From positions 158,826 through 222,825 of the forward strand of contig NZ_PZJT01000001.1 in NCBI RefSeq assembly GCF_003206135.1: a stretch of 64,000 nt of DNA, written 5' to 3'. Below are positions 39,632-48,746 of the stretch, in pieces. The notes under the pieces were generated by a model. The model was not told the DNA's origin and did no database searches. It saw only the letters and a program-made list of their open reading frames with translations. Origin of the DNA: Salinicola salarius. Lineage in GTDB: Bacteria; Pseudomonadota; Gammaproteobacteria; Pseudomonadales; Halomonadaceae. The position numbers and the translations under genes were made by a program. Each line of letters opens with the position of its first letter. Positions within the stretch are counted from its first letter, which is position 1.

Positions 39632-39671
39632 CTTCTTCTAATCCCGACACGCTTCTTCTAATCCCGACACG
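39632..39671 (-). repeat. 20-bp tandem duplication in the pncC leader
   Basis: CTTCTTCTAATCCCGACACG occurs at 39632-39651 and again, identical, at 39652-39671, followed by the partial copy CTTCT. It sits immediately before the pncC ribosome-binding region. Confidence 0.9.
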
Positions 39672-39991
39672 CTTCTGTCAATGACAATGGTTGTCCTATC
39701 GGCGGCACGATTCCCGAAACGCTCTCCGGATGATCGTATCTGAATGAAAGCGCCCAAAGACCACAGGAAGCCAACTGCCATTCAGTATGCGGAGAATCGG
39801 CATTCGTGCAATGCAGAGGATGAACCCACATTCGAATTGGCCACGTGTGCAATGCCTCCCTATACGGGACGCATGAAGACCCATTTTAGACAATGCTCAA
39901 GGATCGCCATCCAGCGCCGATAAAGCGTCATGGAGACGACGTCTCTCTTCTAGGCGCCCTCTTCTAGACGCCCCTCTTTTATGGACATCGC
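39672..39991. other. Gene-free gap with a second short duplication
   Basis: I see no supported gene here; short frames on the minus strand have no family features. At 39945-39958 and 39959-39972 a 14-bp unit (CTCTTCTAGGCGCC / CTCTTCTAGACGCC) is duplicated just before the next gene. Confidence 0.5.
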
Positions 39992-40597
39992 ATGAAATCT
40001 GGCATTTCCATTGCTCTGATCATCATCGTGCTGCTGGCGCTGGCCGCTGGCGGCGTGCTCGCCAGCGACCTGCGCTGGCCGCTGCCGGCCGATGCGCTGG
40101 CACCGTTGGGCCTGTATCTACTGACGCTGGTACTGGCCGGCTGGCTCTGCGTGCAACTGGTGATTCTGGTGAGAGGGCTGACGCACCAGCAGCAGGCGCT
40201 GATCGAAAGCCAGGATGCGGTGCGCCGCCAGCTGGAAGCAGCCGAACTGTCCCAGTTGATGAGCCAGTTCGTACAGCATGCCGAAGCGTTGCTGGACAAG
40301 GAGGGTCTCGATCCCAACAAGCGCAGCGTCATGCGCTGTCTGGCGGTCGATGCCCTGCGCGGCAACAGCGGCCGGGGTGACGTGAATTACACTCGCCTGG
40401 CGCAACTCTTCGAATGGCTGGACGCCGAGGCACAGCGCCACGAGAACGACGCACATCGCCTGCAGCTGATGCTGCCGACACTCATGCAGTACGCCGAAAT
40501 CGCCTGGCAGCTGTGTCAGGTCGGCGAGAGTCAGGCGGAGCGGCTGTCGCGCTTTCTGCAACATCAGCCGGCGCCGCCCTCCCGCCACGACGTCTGA
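39992..40597 (+). CDS. Uncharacterised membrane protein with two TM helices and a cytoplasmic helical domain
   Basis: I do not recognise this 201-residue protein. It has an N-terminal TM helix (SIALIIIVLLALAAGGVLA), a short polar loop, a second TM (PLGLYLLTLVLAGWLCVQLVILV), then about 140 residues that are mostly helical with possible coiled coil (HQQQALIESQDAVRRQLEAAELSQLMSQFVQHAEALL), a conserved-looking DPNKRSVMRCLAVDALRGNSGRGDVNYTRLAQLFEWLD segment, and a His/Pro-rich end. Codon use looks like its neighbours. It stands alone, convergent with the UspA gene. The reading frame is convincing by length and composition; the function is unknown. Confidence 0.7.
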   Translation: MKSGISIALIIIVLLALAAGGVLASDLRWPLPADALAPLGLYLLTLVLAGWLCVQLVILVRGLTHQQQALIESQDAVRRQLEAAELSQLMSQFVQHAEALLDKEGLDPNKRSVMRCLAVDALRGNSGRGDVNYTRLAQLFEWLDAEAQRHENDAHRLQLMLPTLMQYAEIAWQLCQVGESQAERLSRFLQHQPAPPSRHDV

Positions 40598-40665
40598 TCG
40601 GAAGCCACGACGAGCGTCGTGGCGATCGGTCGGTTACAGGTACCCCAGTCAGCGCGGTACCAATA

Positions 40666-41526
40666 TCAACGCAGAATGAGCGTTGCCGTCCGCGCATGGC
40701 GCAGCATGGCCGTCGTGGTGCTGCCGACCAGCAGGTGGCGAATCCGCGAGTGGCCGTAGGCTCCCATGATCATCAGGTCGATCCGATGCTGGTCGGCGTA
40801 GTCGGCGAGCATCTCGTCGACGTCGCCGGCCAGAATCGTGCCCTGGGCGTCGACTTCTCCCTCGCGAAGCCGATTCAGCGCCCACTCGAGCTGGGCTCGC
40901 TGATCGTCGGTACCGGCCCCGACCATGATCACGTGACAGATCAGACCGTTGAGCAGCGGGCTCTCGGCGATCATCTCGACGCCCTTGCGGGTCGTCCGGC
41001 CACCGTCGAAAGCCAGCAGCAGTCTCGAAGGCGGCTGGAATTCCGGAGGCGTCACCAGAATCGGGGTATGCAGCGTGCGCACGACCCGCTCCAGATTGCC
41101 GCCGAGATGTTCTAGCGTTTCATCCTCCGACTCGCCGCGCTTGCCCAGCACGACCAGGCGTGCCTGAGGCTCACGCTCGACCAGGGATTCGATCAGATTG
41201 CCGTGACGCAGCGCAGTGGGGACCGTGGTATTCGGGGCCAGGCGCTCGGCCTGGCCGCGGGCGGCTTCCAGCAATTCGCGACCGTGCTGCTGAGCCAGCC
41301 TGGCACGCTGCTCGTCGAGCTCGGTCAGCTGTTCGCGCAGGTGCTCGCGGCTTCCGAGCCCGATCTGCCCGCTGGCATCGGTTGCGCCGAGACACGGCGC
41401 CTTACTCAGCACGTGCATCAGCTCGAGCGGGGCGCCGATCCGTTCGGCGGCCCAGGAAGCCGCGGCGCACACCGCGAAAGCGTGACGCGAATCGTCGATG
41501 CAGGCCAGAACCTGACGTTCACTCAT
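40666..41526 (-). CDS. Tandem universal stress protein (UspA family)
   Basis: The protein has 286 residues, with two Usp domains. The first begins QVLACIDDSRHAFAVCAAASWAAERIGAPLELMHVL and has a degenerate nucleotide motif (GKRGESEDETLEHLGGNLERVVR). The second begins RLLLAFDGGRTTRKGVEMIAE and has the ATP-binding pattern MGAYGHSRIRHLLVGSTT. It is cytoplasmic, and ATP binding is likely in the second domain. It follows the SulP transporter gene by about 67 bp on the same strand. SulP-Usp pairs are common, and the Usp may modulate the transporter; this is inferred. AGGAG before ATG 41526 supports the start. Confidence 0.93.
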   Translation of the reverse strand: MSERQVLACIDDSRHAFAVCAAASWAAERIGAPLELMHVLSKAPCLGATDASGQIGLGSREHLREQLTELDEQRARLAQQHGRELLEAARGQAERLAPNTTVPTALRHGNLIESLVEREPQARLVVLGKRGESEDETLEHLGGNLERVVRTLHTPILVTPPEFQPPSRLLLAFDGGRTTRKGVEMIAESPLLNGLICHVIMVGAGTDDQRAQLEWALNRLREGEVDAQGTILAGDVDEMLADYADQHRIDLMIMGAYGHSRIRHLLVGSTTTAMLRHARTATLILR

Positions 41527-41593
41527 GGGATTCTCCTCTCAGCCGTTCTTGGTTGATGATCGAAAGCGGACCAGCTCGGCCCGATAATCGGGG

Positions 41594-43081
41594 TCAGTGA
41601 CCCATGAGCTTCTCTACGGCATCCGGCTTGTCATGCACCCCGAAACGATCGACCAGAGTGGCACTGGCCTGATTCATGCCCACCACTTCGACCTCGGCGC
41701 CTTCGCGGCGGAACTTGATCACCACGTTGTCCAACGCCTCGACCGCCGTGATATCCCAGAAGTGGGCGCGGGAAACGTCGATCGTGACGCGCTCGACCGC
41801 CTCCTTGAAATCGAAGCCGGCATTGAAGCGGGTCGATGATGCGAAGAACACCTGTCCCACGACCTCATAGTTGCGCGTCTTGCCGTCATCGTCCATGCGA
41901 CTCCCGATGTAGAGAATCTGCCCCACCTTGTTGGCGAAAAACAGCGACGCCAGCAGCACGCCGACCAGCACACCGATCGCCAGGTTGTGAGTGGTGACGA
42001 CGACGGCGACGGTGGCGATCATGACGATGTTCGTCGACATCGGGTGGCGGCGCAGGTTGACGATCGACTCCCAACTGAACGTCCCGATCGAAACCATGAT
42101 CATCACCGCGACCAGGGCGGCCATCGGAATCTGCGAGACCCAGTCGCCCAGGAAGACGACGAGAATCAGCAGAAAGACACCGGCCACCAGCGTGGAGAGA
42201 CGCGTGCGTCCACCGGATTTCACGTTGATCACCGACTGGCCGATCATCGCGCAGCCCGCCATGCCGCCGAGCAGGCCGGAGAAGATGTTGGCGATGCCCT
42301 GCCCCTTGCACTCGCGGTTCTTGTCGCTCGAGGTATCGGTCAGTTCATCGACGATCGTTGCAGTCATCATCGACTCGAGCAGGCCGACAACGGCGATACC
42401 CAGCGAATACGGCAGGATGATCATCAGCGTATCGAGATTGAGCGGCACGTCGGGCCACAGGAACACCGGCAGGGAATCCGGCAGCTCGCCCATGTCGCCC
42501 ACGGTACGGATATCCATGCCGCTGACCATGTAGACGATCGTCAGCACCACGATGCATACCAGCGGCGATGGCAACATCTTGCCGACGACCGGCAGGTACG
42601 GAAACAGGTAGATGATGCCGAGCCCGGCCGCCGTCATCGCGTAGACATGCCAGGTCACGCCGGTCAGCTCCGGCAGCTGCGCCATGAAGATCAGGATGGC
42701 CAGGGCATTGACGAAACCGGTGACCACCGAGCGCGACACAAAGCGCATCAGCTCGCCCAGCCTGAGATAGCCGAACACGATCTGGATCACCCCCGTCAGC
42801 AGCGTTGCCGCCAGCAGGTACTCCAGACCGTGATCGCGCACCAGGGTCACCATCAACAGCGCCGTGGCGCCGGTGGCGGCAGAGATCATCCCCGGCCGAC
42901 CGCCGGCAAAAGCGATCACCACCGCCATGGAAAACGATGCATAGAGACCAATCTTGGGATCGACGCCGGCGATGATCGAGAAGGCGATCGCCTCGGGGAT
43001 CAGCGCCATCGCGACGACGGTGCCGGCCAGCACATCGGCGCGAATATTGGAAAACCAGTGCTGTTTTATCGTTTCTAACAT
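41594..43081 (-). CDS. SulP family inorganic anion transporter with STAS domain
   Basis: The protein has 495 residues. It begins with a SulP pattern ([37 protein letters not shown]), has about 10-14 helices, [33 protein letters not shown], and a C-terminal STAS domain (about 395-490) with [26 protein letters not shown]. SulP proteins carry sulfate or bicarbonate, often with Na+ or H+; the sequence alone does not choose. This shorter form resembles the BicA-like subgroup in layout. It is followed by the UspA gene on the same strand. Confidence 0.93.
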   Translation of the reverse strand: MLETIKQHWFSNIRADVLAGTVVAMALIPEAIAFSIIAGVDPKIGLYASFSMAVVIAFAGGRPGMISAATGATALLMVTLVRDHGLEYLLAATLLTGVIQIVFGYLRLGELMRFVSRSVVTGFVNALAILIFMAQLPELTGVTWHVYAMTAAGLGIIYLFPYLPVVGKMLPSPLVCIVVLTIVYMVSGMDIRTVGDMGELPDSLPVFLWPDVPLNLDTLMIILPYSLGIAVVGLLESMMTATIVDELTDTSSDKNRECKGQGIANIFSGLLGGMAGCAMIGQSVINVKSGGRTRLSTLVAGVFLLILVVFLGDWVSQIPMAALVAVMIMVSIGTFSWESIVNLRRHPMSTNIVMIATVAVVVTTHNLAIGVLVGVLLASLFFANKVGQILYIGSRMDDDGKTRNYEVVGQVFFASSTRFNAGFDFKEAVERVTIDVSRAHFWDITAVEALDNVVIKFRREGAEVEVVGMNQASATLVDRFGVHDKPDAVEKLMGH

Positions 43082-43516
43082 GGGCAGTTCCCTGTCATGA
43101 GCCGCGATAGGCCGTTGCCGATGGCGCCGATCCGCCCGTCAGCCAAAGCGGAATGGCCACCGGTATCGCCCGGTCGTCGACGGGATCGATACAGCGTGCA
43201 GTCGAACGACGGCCACGCAGTCGCGGCAAGAGTTTGATTTGAATGGGTCGAACAAGAACATGCCGTCGTGCAGATACAGGGGTATCGGAGACAGCGAAGC
43301 GCGCGCAAGAGGCACGCCGGGGTGGGGCGTTACGCTAGGGTGGCGTCATACTGGCGATGACATTGTCGAATCGGTCTGGCATGACAATCGACCTTGTCGA
43401 ATACGTCGTGGAATGATCGTGGCTGATAGCGCGCAGGAGTCTACCACCAACGTCGAAAGGTTCCCAGACGGAATTCCCGGGAACGGCTATCGGCAGATCA
43501 GGAAAGTATCGGCGTA
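43082..43516. other. Gene-free gap between the SulP gene and mntR
   Basis: The 435-bp stretch has no gene I can support. It should hold the SulP promoter. GTTCCC and GGGAAC (about 43461-43485) could form a weak hairpin for mntR. A longer plus-strand frame crosses it but overlaps mntR in antisense and has no family features. Confidence 0.5.
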
Positions 43517-43939
43517 TCAGCGATCATGCACTTCGAGAAAGCGCTGCATGGCTTCGACGGTGGCATCGCTGCAGTGGTGCTCGATCCCTTCGGAATCGGC
43601 TTCGGCCACATGGGGCGGTACACCGAGCGCCAGCAGTGTCGACAGCACCAGCTGGTGGCGCGCCTCGACCTTCTCGGCCAGTTCGCTGCCCTTCTCGGTC
43701 AGAAAGACGCCGCGATACGGGCGCGCCTCGGCCAGACCGTCACGCTTGAGCCGGGCGATCACCTTGGAGACCGCAGCGGCACTGACGCCGAACCGTTCGG
43801 CCAGATCGCTGGCCCGGGCCTCGCCGTGGTCGCGGTGCAGCTGCGCGATCTCCTCCACGTAATCTTCCACCAGCTCCTGCTGGTGATCGAGACGCGTGCG
43901 CTCGAAGCGGGCATAACGTGGGCGTGGCGTTGCTGACAT
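43517..43939 (-). CDS. mntR: Manganese-responsive regulator MntR (DtxR family)
   Basis: The protein has 140 residues. A winged HTH reads EARASDLAERFGVSAAAVSKVIARLKRDGLAEARPYRGVFLT. The metal-binding and dimerisation domain has EARHQLVLSTLLALGVPPHVAEADSEGIEHHCSDATVEAMQRFL, with the Glu/His ligands of MntR, and there is no SH3-like third domain. It represses Mn import when Mn2+ is abundant. It is the second gene after mntH on the same strand, 76 bp after its stop. ATG 43939 begins the family pattern; longer in-frame extensions add unsupported residues. Confidence 0.93.
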   Translation of the reverse strand: MSATPRPRYARFERTRLDHQQELVEDYVEEIAQLHRDHGEARASDLAERFGVSAAAVSKVIARLKRDGLAEARPYRGVFLTEKGSELAEKVEARHQLVLSTLLALGVPPHVAEADSEGIEHHCSDATVEAMQRFLEVHDR

Positions 43940-44015
43940 GGTGTTCTCGTCGACGGGCAGAAATGATGGGCGGCGGGGGTCGTTCAGGAGTCCGCCCGCG
44001 CGCGTCCTAGAGAGC

Positions 44016-45293
44016 CTACAGCAACTCGAAGGCCAACACATAACCATTCAGCAAGATGATGACTGCCGCAATGACGCATCCCAGCCCGGTCACCCAGGGG
44101 CGACTGGTCAGATTGCCCATCAGACGGTGCTGGGCAGTGAAGTGGATCAGCGGGATCAGCGCGAAGGGGATCCCGAAGCTCAGCACCACCTGGCTGGCGA
44201 CGAGAACCTGCTGCTCGGGGAATCCCAGCATGATCACCACGATCGCCGGCAGCATGGTCATCAGGCGCCGCAGCCACAGCGGGATGGTGAAACCGACGAA
44301 GCCCTGCATCACCACCTGCCCCGCCAGGGTGCCGACGATCGACGAGGACAACCCGGCCATCAGCAGCGTGAAGCCGAACAGGGTGCTCGCCAGCTCCTGG
44401 TTCATCAGCGGCGCCAGCAACTGGTAGCTCTGCTCGATCGTGGCGACGCCGGTACGCCCGTTGCCGAAGAAGACCGAAGCGGCCAGTGCCAGCATCGAAA
44501 GGTTGATGACACCGGCGATTCCCATGCCGATCACCACGTCCCACCGATAGTAGCGCATGGCGCGGCGACGCTGCTCGTCGGTATGGGTCGCGACGCGTCG
44601 CTGCGACAGCGACGAGTGGAGATAGATGACGTGCGGCATCACCGTCGCGCCCAGAATGCCGGCGGCGAGAAATACCGCATAGCCATCCGGAAACCCGGGC
44701 AGCAGCAAGCCCTCGAGCGCCGGCGCGGCCTCGGGGCGCCCCATGACGATCTGGATGACGAACCCGGCAGCCACCGCCAGCAGCATGCTGCCGATGATGA
44801 TCTCGAGCAGGCGAAAGCCGAAACGCTGCATGTAGAGCGCCGCGTAGGTGATCGCCCCGGTCAGCAGCGCCCCTTCGAGCATCGTCATGCCGAACAGCAG
44901 GTTGAACGCCAGCGCGGCACCGAGAAATTCGGCCAGATCGGTAGCGATCGCCACCAGTTCGGCCTGGACCCAGTAGAACCAGACCAGCGGCCGCGGATAG
45001 CGCTCCCGAATCATCTCCGCCAGATTCTTGCCGGTTGCCAGCCCCAGCCGCACCGACAGCGTCTGGATCACCATCGCCATCAGGTTGGCCCACAGCACGA
45101 CCCACAGCAGCACGTAGCCATAGCGCGAGCCGGCTTCGATGTTGGTGGCGAAGTTGCCCGGATCGATATAGGCCACCGCCGCGATCATTGCCGGCCCGAA
45201 GAACGGCAGAAAGCGCGACAGCGTCGAACGACGCCGCGCAGCTGCTGGCGCCGTCAGGTGTTCGTCACGGGCTTGGGTCAAGGAGTTGGACAC
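44016..45293 (-). CDS. mntH: NRAMP family divalent metal:proton symporter MntH
   Basis: The protein has 425 residues, with 11 predicted helices. The metal-site motifs are YIDPGNFATNIEAGS in TM1 and MPHVIYLHSSL in TM6, both intact, so Mn2+ (and possibly Fe2+) import with H+ is expected. The start codon is GTG (45293) with AGAGGC upstream. It is co-directional with mntR. A pair of inverted repeats lies just upstream of the start, candidates for MntR control. Confidence 0.95.
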   Translation of the reverse strand: MSNSLTQARDEHLTAPAAARRRSTLSRFLPFFGPAMIAAVAYIDPGNFATNIEAGSRYGYVLLWVVLWANLMAMVIQTLSVRLGLATGKNLAEMIRERYPRPLVWFYWVQAELVAIATDLAEFLGAALAFNLLFGMTMLEGALLTGAITYAALYMQRFGFRLLEIIIGSMLLAVAAGFVIQIVMGRPEAAPALEGLLLPGFPDGYAVFLAAGILGATVMPHVIYLHSSLSQRRVATHTDEQRRRAMRYYRWDVVIGMGIAGVINLSMLALAASVFFGNGRTGVATIEQSYQLLAPLMNQELASTLFGFTLLMAGLSSSIVGTLAGQVVMQGFVGFTIPLWLRRLMTMLPAIVVIMLGFPEQQVLVASQVVLSFGIPFALIPLIHFTAQHRLMGNLTSRPWVTGLGCVIAAVIILLNGYVLAFELL

Positions 45294-45311
45294 GATTGCC
45301 TCTGGAGATGG

Positions 45312-45360
45312 TCAACACCAAGGTGATGATCCCCTGGTTATCAAGTTAAACCTTGGTTGA
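45312..45360. promoter_or_regulatory. Inverted repeats upstream of mntH, candidate MntR operator
   Basis: ACCAAGGT (45317-45324) and ACCTTGGT (45350-45357) are exact inverted copies, extended outward by TCAAC and TTGA. They lie 24-67 bp before the mntH start, where a repressor site is expected. The exact MntR consensus for this group was not verified. Confidence 0.4.
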
Positions 45361-45524
45361 CAAAATATACCCCAGTTACCAACGACGCAACGGTGTCACG
45401 TCATGAGTTATTTCAATCAGGACGATTGATTCCCATGGTTACCTCACCCAAGCCCGATGACCCTGCGTTGCGACAACGGGCAGGCCCAGGCGGCTTTCAG
45501 CCGCAATCTGGAGTCGCACGAAAA

Positions 45525-46229
45525 CTAGCGCCACCGCAGAATCGGCCAGCCCCGCGCCTCGGCGGTTTTGCGCAGACGCTCGTCCGGCTGCGTGGCATGC
45601 GGATGATCGACGAATTCGAGCAATGGCAGATCGTTGAAGGAATCGCTGTAGCCCCAGGTCTCCCAGCCTTCGGCGAAGCCGGTGTCGTGCGCGTCGAGCC
45701 ACTGGGCAAACGCCTCGAGCTTGCCGCGCTGGTAGGTCTGGATGCCGGTCGGCTCGCCGGTGAAGCGATCGTCGGCATCGAACTCGGGCAGCGAGGCTAG
45801 CGCACCGTCTGCGCCGACAGCGTGCGCGATGGGCTCGACCAGATGGTGCATCGAGGCGGAAATCACCAGCGTGGCGTGTCCATCCCGGCTGTGTGCCTGG
45901 AGCCGTTCCACCCCTTCCCGCATCAGGCGCGGACGCACCCTGGCATCGACGAACGCCTCGACCTGTTCCCGCACGACCTGACGGGAACGGCCGACCAGCG
46001 GCGCTAGCGTGAAACGCAGATGGTCGGTCATGTTCAGCGTACCGGCGTGGTACTGTCTGTCGTGCTCGCGCATCCGTGCCAGCAGCGCCTCGCCATCCTC
46101 GACCCAGCCGCAATCGATGATCCACTCGAGCCACAGATGCGTGCAGTCGCCGTCGAGCAGCGTGTCGTCGAGATCGAAGATGGCGAGCGCGGATGGCCGG
46201 TGTGGCGAAGGAGGTTGTGACGTGGCCAA
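45525..46229 (-). CDS. HAD-superfamily hydrolase, subfamily IB (phosphoserine phosphatase-like)
   Basis: The protein has 234 residues. HAD motif I is ALAIFDLDDTLLDGD (nucleophile Asp near 19), motif II is LVISASMHH, Lys is in RGKLEAFAQWL and motif III is GYSDSFNDLPLLEFV. Together with a helical cap this is the HAD-IB type, which removes phosphate from small metabolites. The substrate is not determined; phosphoserine, or phosphorylated histidinol as in some relatives, are possible. The start codon appears to be TTG (46229) because AGGGAG lies 6 nt upstream and no ATG in frame precedes motif I. It lies upstream of mntH on the same strand. Confidence 0.87.
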   Translation of the reverse strand: MATSQPPSPHRPSALAIFDLDDTLLDGDCTHLWLEWIIDCGWVEDGEALLARMREHDRQYHAGTLNMTDHLRFTLAPLVGRSRQVVREQVEAFVDARVRPRLMREGVERLQAHSRDGHATLVISASMHHLVEPIAHAVGADGALASLPEFDADDRFTGEPTGIQTYQRGKLEAFAQWLDAHDTGFAEGWETWGYSDSFNDLPLLEFVDHPHATQPDERLRKTAEARGWPILRWR

Positions 46230-46300
46230 GCGAGACTCCCTGTTCTATCGGCGGAATGAATCTCAAGCATACACGCTCCCGCCGCCACGGTGACCCGGAG

Positions 46301-47089
46301 TCAGATCTCTTCCGGCGGCCTGGAGTCGGACTTTCGGGGATCGAATCCCGCCATGGTCTTGAACGCCTCCATAATGTCCATCGGCAGCGGAAAGACGATG
46401 GTCGAGGCGTTCTTGTTGCTCATGTCGCTCATGGTCTGCAGATAGCGCAGCTGCAGCGCCGCCGGGTTGCGCGACATGATATCGGCCGCCTCGACCAGCT
46501 TCTCGGCCGCCTGCTGTTCGCCCTCGGCGTGGATCACCTTGGCCCGGCGTTCGCGTTCGGCCTCGGCCTGACGGGCGATGGCCCGTATCATGCTCTCGTC
46601 GAGATCGACGTGCTTGATCTCGACATTGGCCACCTTGATGCCCCACGCCTCCGTCTGGGCGTCGATGATCTCCTGAATGTCGTCGTTGAGCTTGTCGCGC
46701 TCGGAGAGCATCTCGTCGAGATCGTGCTTGCCCAATACCGAACGTAGCGTGGTCTGGGCCAATTGGCTGGTGGCGTTGACGAAATGCTCGACCTGGATGA
46801 TCGCCTTCTGCGGATCGACGACGCGGAAATAGAGCACCGCGTTGACGCGAACGGTGACGTTGTCCTGGGAAATGACATCCTGTTCCGGCACGTCCATGGT
46901 GATGACGCGCAGATCCACGACCTCCATTTTCTGAACCACCGGGATCAGGAAGAACAGCCCCGGGCCCTTGACGTCCTGAAAGCGGCCCAGGAAAAACACC
47001 ACGCCGCGACGGTACTCCGGCAGAATCCGGATCGAGGCCAGCAACAGCAGAATCAGCAGTACCACAGGTACCAGATAGGCGAACATCAT
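46301..47089 (-). CDS. Slipin (stomatin-like SPFH) protein
   Basis: The protein has 262 residues. A short N-terminal membrane hairpin ([18 protein letters not shown]) is followed by an SPFH domain ([70 protein letters not shown]) and a coiled-coil region with [11 protein letters not shown]. The C-terminal hydrophobic segment [13 protein letters not shown] is the site cut by NfeD-type proteases in the archaeal pair PH1510/PH1511. It forms membrane oligomers of raft-like type. The NfeD gene lies 71 bp upstream on the same strand, the classic pairing. Confidence 0.93.
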   Translation of the reverse strand: MMFAYLVPVVLLILLLLASIRILPEYRRGVVFFLGRFQDVKGPGLFFLIPVVQKMEVVDLRVITMDVPEQDVISQDNVTVRVNAVLYFRVVDPQKAIIQVEHFVNATSQLAQTTLRSVLGKHDLDEMLSERDKLNDDIQEIIDAQTEAWGIKVANVEIKHVDLDESMIRAIARQAEAERERRAKVIHAEGEQQAAEKLVEAADIMSRNPAALQLRYLQTMSDMSNKNASTIVFPLPMDIMEAFKTMAGFDPRKSDSRPPEEI

Positions 47090-47160
47090 CTCGTCTCCTC
47101 CATGGGAAAACCGATTGCCGCTTCTTCAGCCTGATATCGAAAGGCTTCGGCATATCGGTT

Positions 47161-48531
47161 TCAAATCGACGTCGGGGAACGCTCGACGCTCGTGGGTTCC
47201 ACGCTGACGGTCAAGCCGTCCAGCGCCATGACGCGCAGCCTGTCGCCTTTCCGGATAGGCCCCTTGCCACGCGCCTGCCAGCGCTCTCCGTGCAGCAGCA
47301 CCTTGCCGCGTCCGGCGGAAAAATCCCCCAGCGCCACGGCCTCGGCACCGATCAACTCCTCGCGACCGGTCAAGGGCATGCGCCGCCGCACTCCCATCAG
47401 GCGCATCACGCCCCACAGCAGGAAGCCGGCCGCCACCAGCGCCGTGCCACCGATCAGCGGCCACGCCACGGCACTGTTGGCCTCGTCCATCAGCAGAATG
47501 GAACCGATCACGAACGCAGCGATACCGCCCGCGCCGAGCGCGCCGAAACTGGGCAGGAAGGCTTCGCCGATGATCATGGCCAATCCCAGCAGCACCAGCC
47601 CCAGGCCGGCCAGATCGATCGACAGCACCTGAAAGGCAAACAGCCCCAGCATCAGGCTGATGCCGCCCATGACGCCCGGCACCAGCGTGCCGGGGCTGGC
47701 GAGTTCGAATACCAGCCCGTAGAAGCCGATCAACAGCAGGCCGTAGGCCACGGTGGGGTTGGCGATCAGCGACAGCAGCGACGTGCGCCAGTCCGGCGCT
47801 TCGCGAACGAGTTCGATCTCCGCCGTCGAGAGCGTTCGCATCCCGTCTTCCAGCTCGACCTGCCGGCCATCCAGTTGCGCCATCAGATCATCGAGATCCA
47901 CGGCCACCACGTCGATGACATTGCGCTCGAGCGCCTCCTTCGCGCCGAGATTGGCCGCCTCCCGTACCGCCTGCTCGGCCCAGTCGGCGTTGCGGCCGTG
48001 ACGTTCGGCGTAGCCACGAATCGTGGCCACGGCATCCTCGATCATCTTCTGGCGCCTCGCCTGGCTGTTGGCGTCCTCGGGCGTCTCTCCGCCCAGGGTC
48101 ACCGGCGTGGCCGAACCGAGATGGGTGCCCGGCGTCATCGCCGCGATGGGGCTGGCGTAGAGCAGATAGGTGCCGGCGCTGGCTGCCCGCGCCCCGCTCG
48201 GAGTGACATAGGTCGCGATCGGCACCCTGGCGGCGAGGATCGTCTGCGCCAGCCGACGCATCGACTCGACCTGACCGCCGGGCGTGTCGAGCTCGACGAC
48301 GAGGAGTTCGGCGTCCATCGACTCGGCGCGACGGATGCCGCGTTCGACGTAATCCCGCGTCGCCGGATTGATGCTGTCGTCGAGGGTGAGCACCAGCGCC
48401 CGATTCGCGGCCGGCGACTGGGCCAGCGCCGTCATTGCCAGGATGCCGCCCAACAAGAGACAGACGAGCCAACAGGCGCAGCGCTGTCGGCGCGTCAGGA
48501 ATCTGCGAGAGTGGCTCGTGGAATCGATCAT
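47161..48531 (-). CDS. NfeD family membrane serine protease (ClpP-class, NfeD1b)
   Basis: The protein has 456 residues. A signal/TM helix (CWLVCLLLGGILAMTALA) precedes a ClpP-like protease domain with the Ser-Lys dyad at Ser118 (ARAASAGTYLLYA) and Lys162 (QARRQKMIEDA). Then come four TM helices and a C-terminal OB-fold NfeD domain (TGREELIGAEAVALGDFSAGRGKVLLHGERWQA). It cuts the C-terminal tail of the partner slipin and may act in envelope quality control. ATG 48531 gives a normal signal sequence; the frame extends to 48714 without supporting features. It is divergent from cdhR. Confidence 0.92.
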   Translation of the reverse strand: MIDSTSHSRRFLTRRQRCACWLVCLLLGGILAMTALAQSPAANRALVLTLDDSINPATRDYVERGIRRAESMDAELLVVELDTPGGQVESMRRLAQTILAARVPIATYVTPSGARAASAGTYLLYASPIAAMTPGTHLGSATPVTLGGETPEDANSQARRQKMIEDAVATIRGYAERHGRNADWAEQAVREAANLGAKEALERNVIDVVAVDLDDLMAQLDGRQVELEDGMRTLSTAEIELVREAPDWRTSLLSLIANPTVAYGLLLIGFYGLVFELASPGTLVPGVMGGISLMLGLFAFQVLSIDLAGLGLVLLGLAMIIGEAFLPSFGALGAGGIAAFVIGSILLMDEANSAVAWPLIGGTALVAAGFLLWGVMRLMGVRRRMPLTGREELIGAEAVALGDFSAGRGKVLLHGERWQARGKGPIRKGDRLRVMALDGLTVSVEPTSVERSPTSI

Positions 48532-48746
48532 GTTCGCAGCGTAGCCAGTTTCCCGTGTTCGTGCCGCTGGATCATGGTGTCGTATCGGCTCGCCGACGCC
48601 CGAGCGTATCCAGGACAAGCGCCGGTATCGGCGGCGCGGCTCCCGCTCCTCGTGTTTCCCCTTGGTTTTTTTGTCATCATGAGCGCAGCAGTCGTACGGA
48701 TCCCCCAAGTCCACCGCTGTGTTCCGCCGCTTCGGAGTAACGAATC

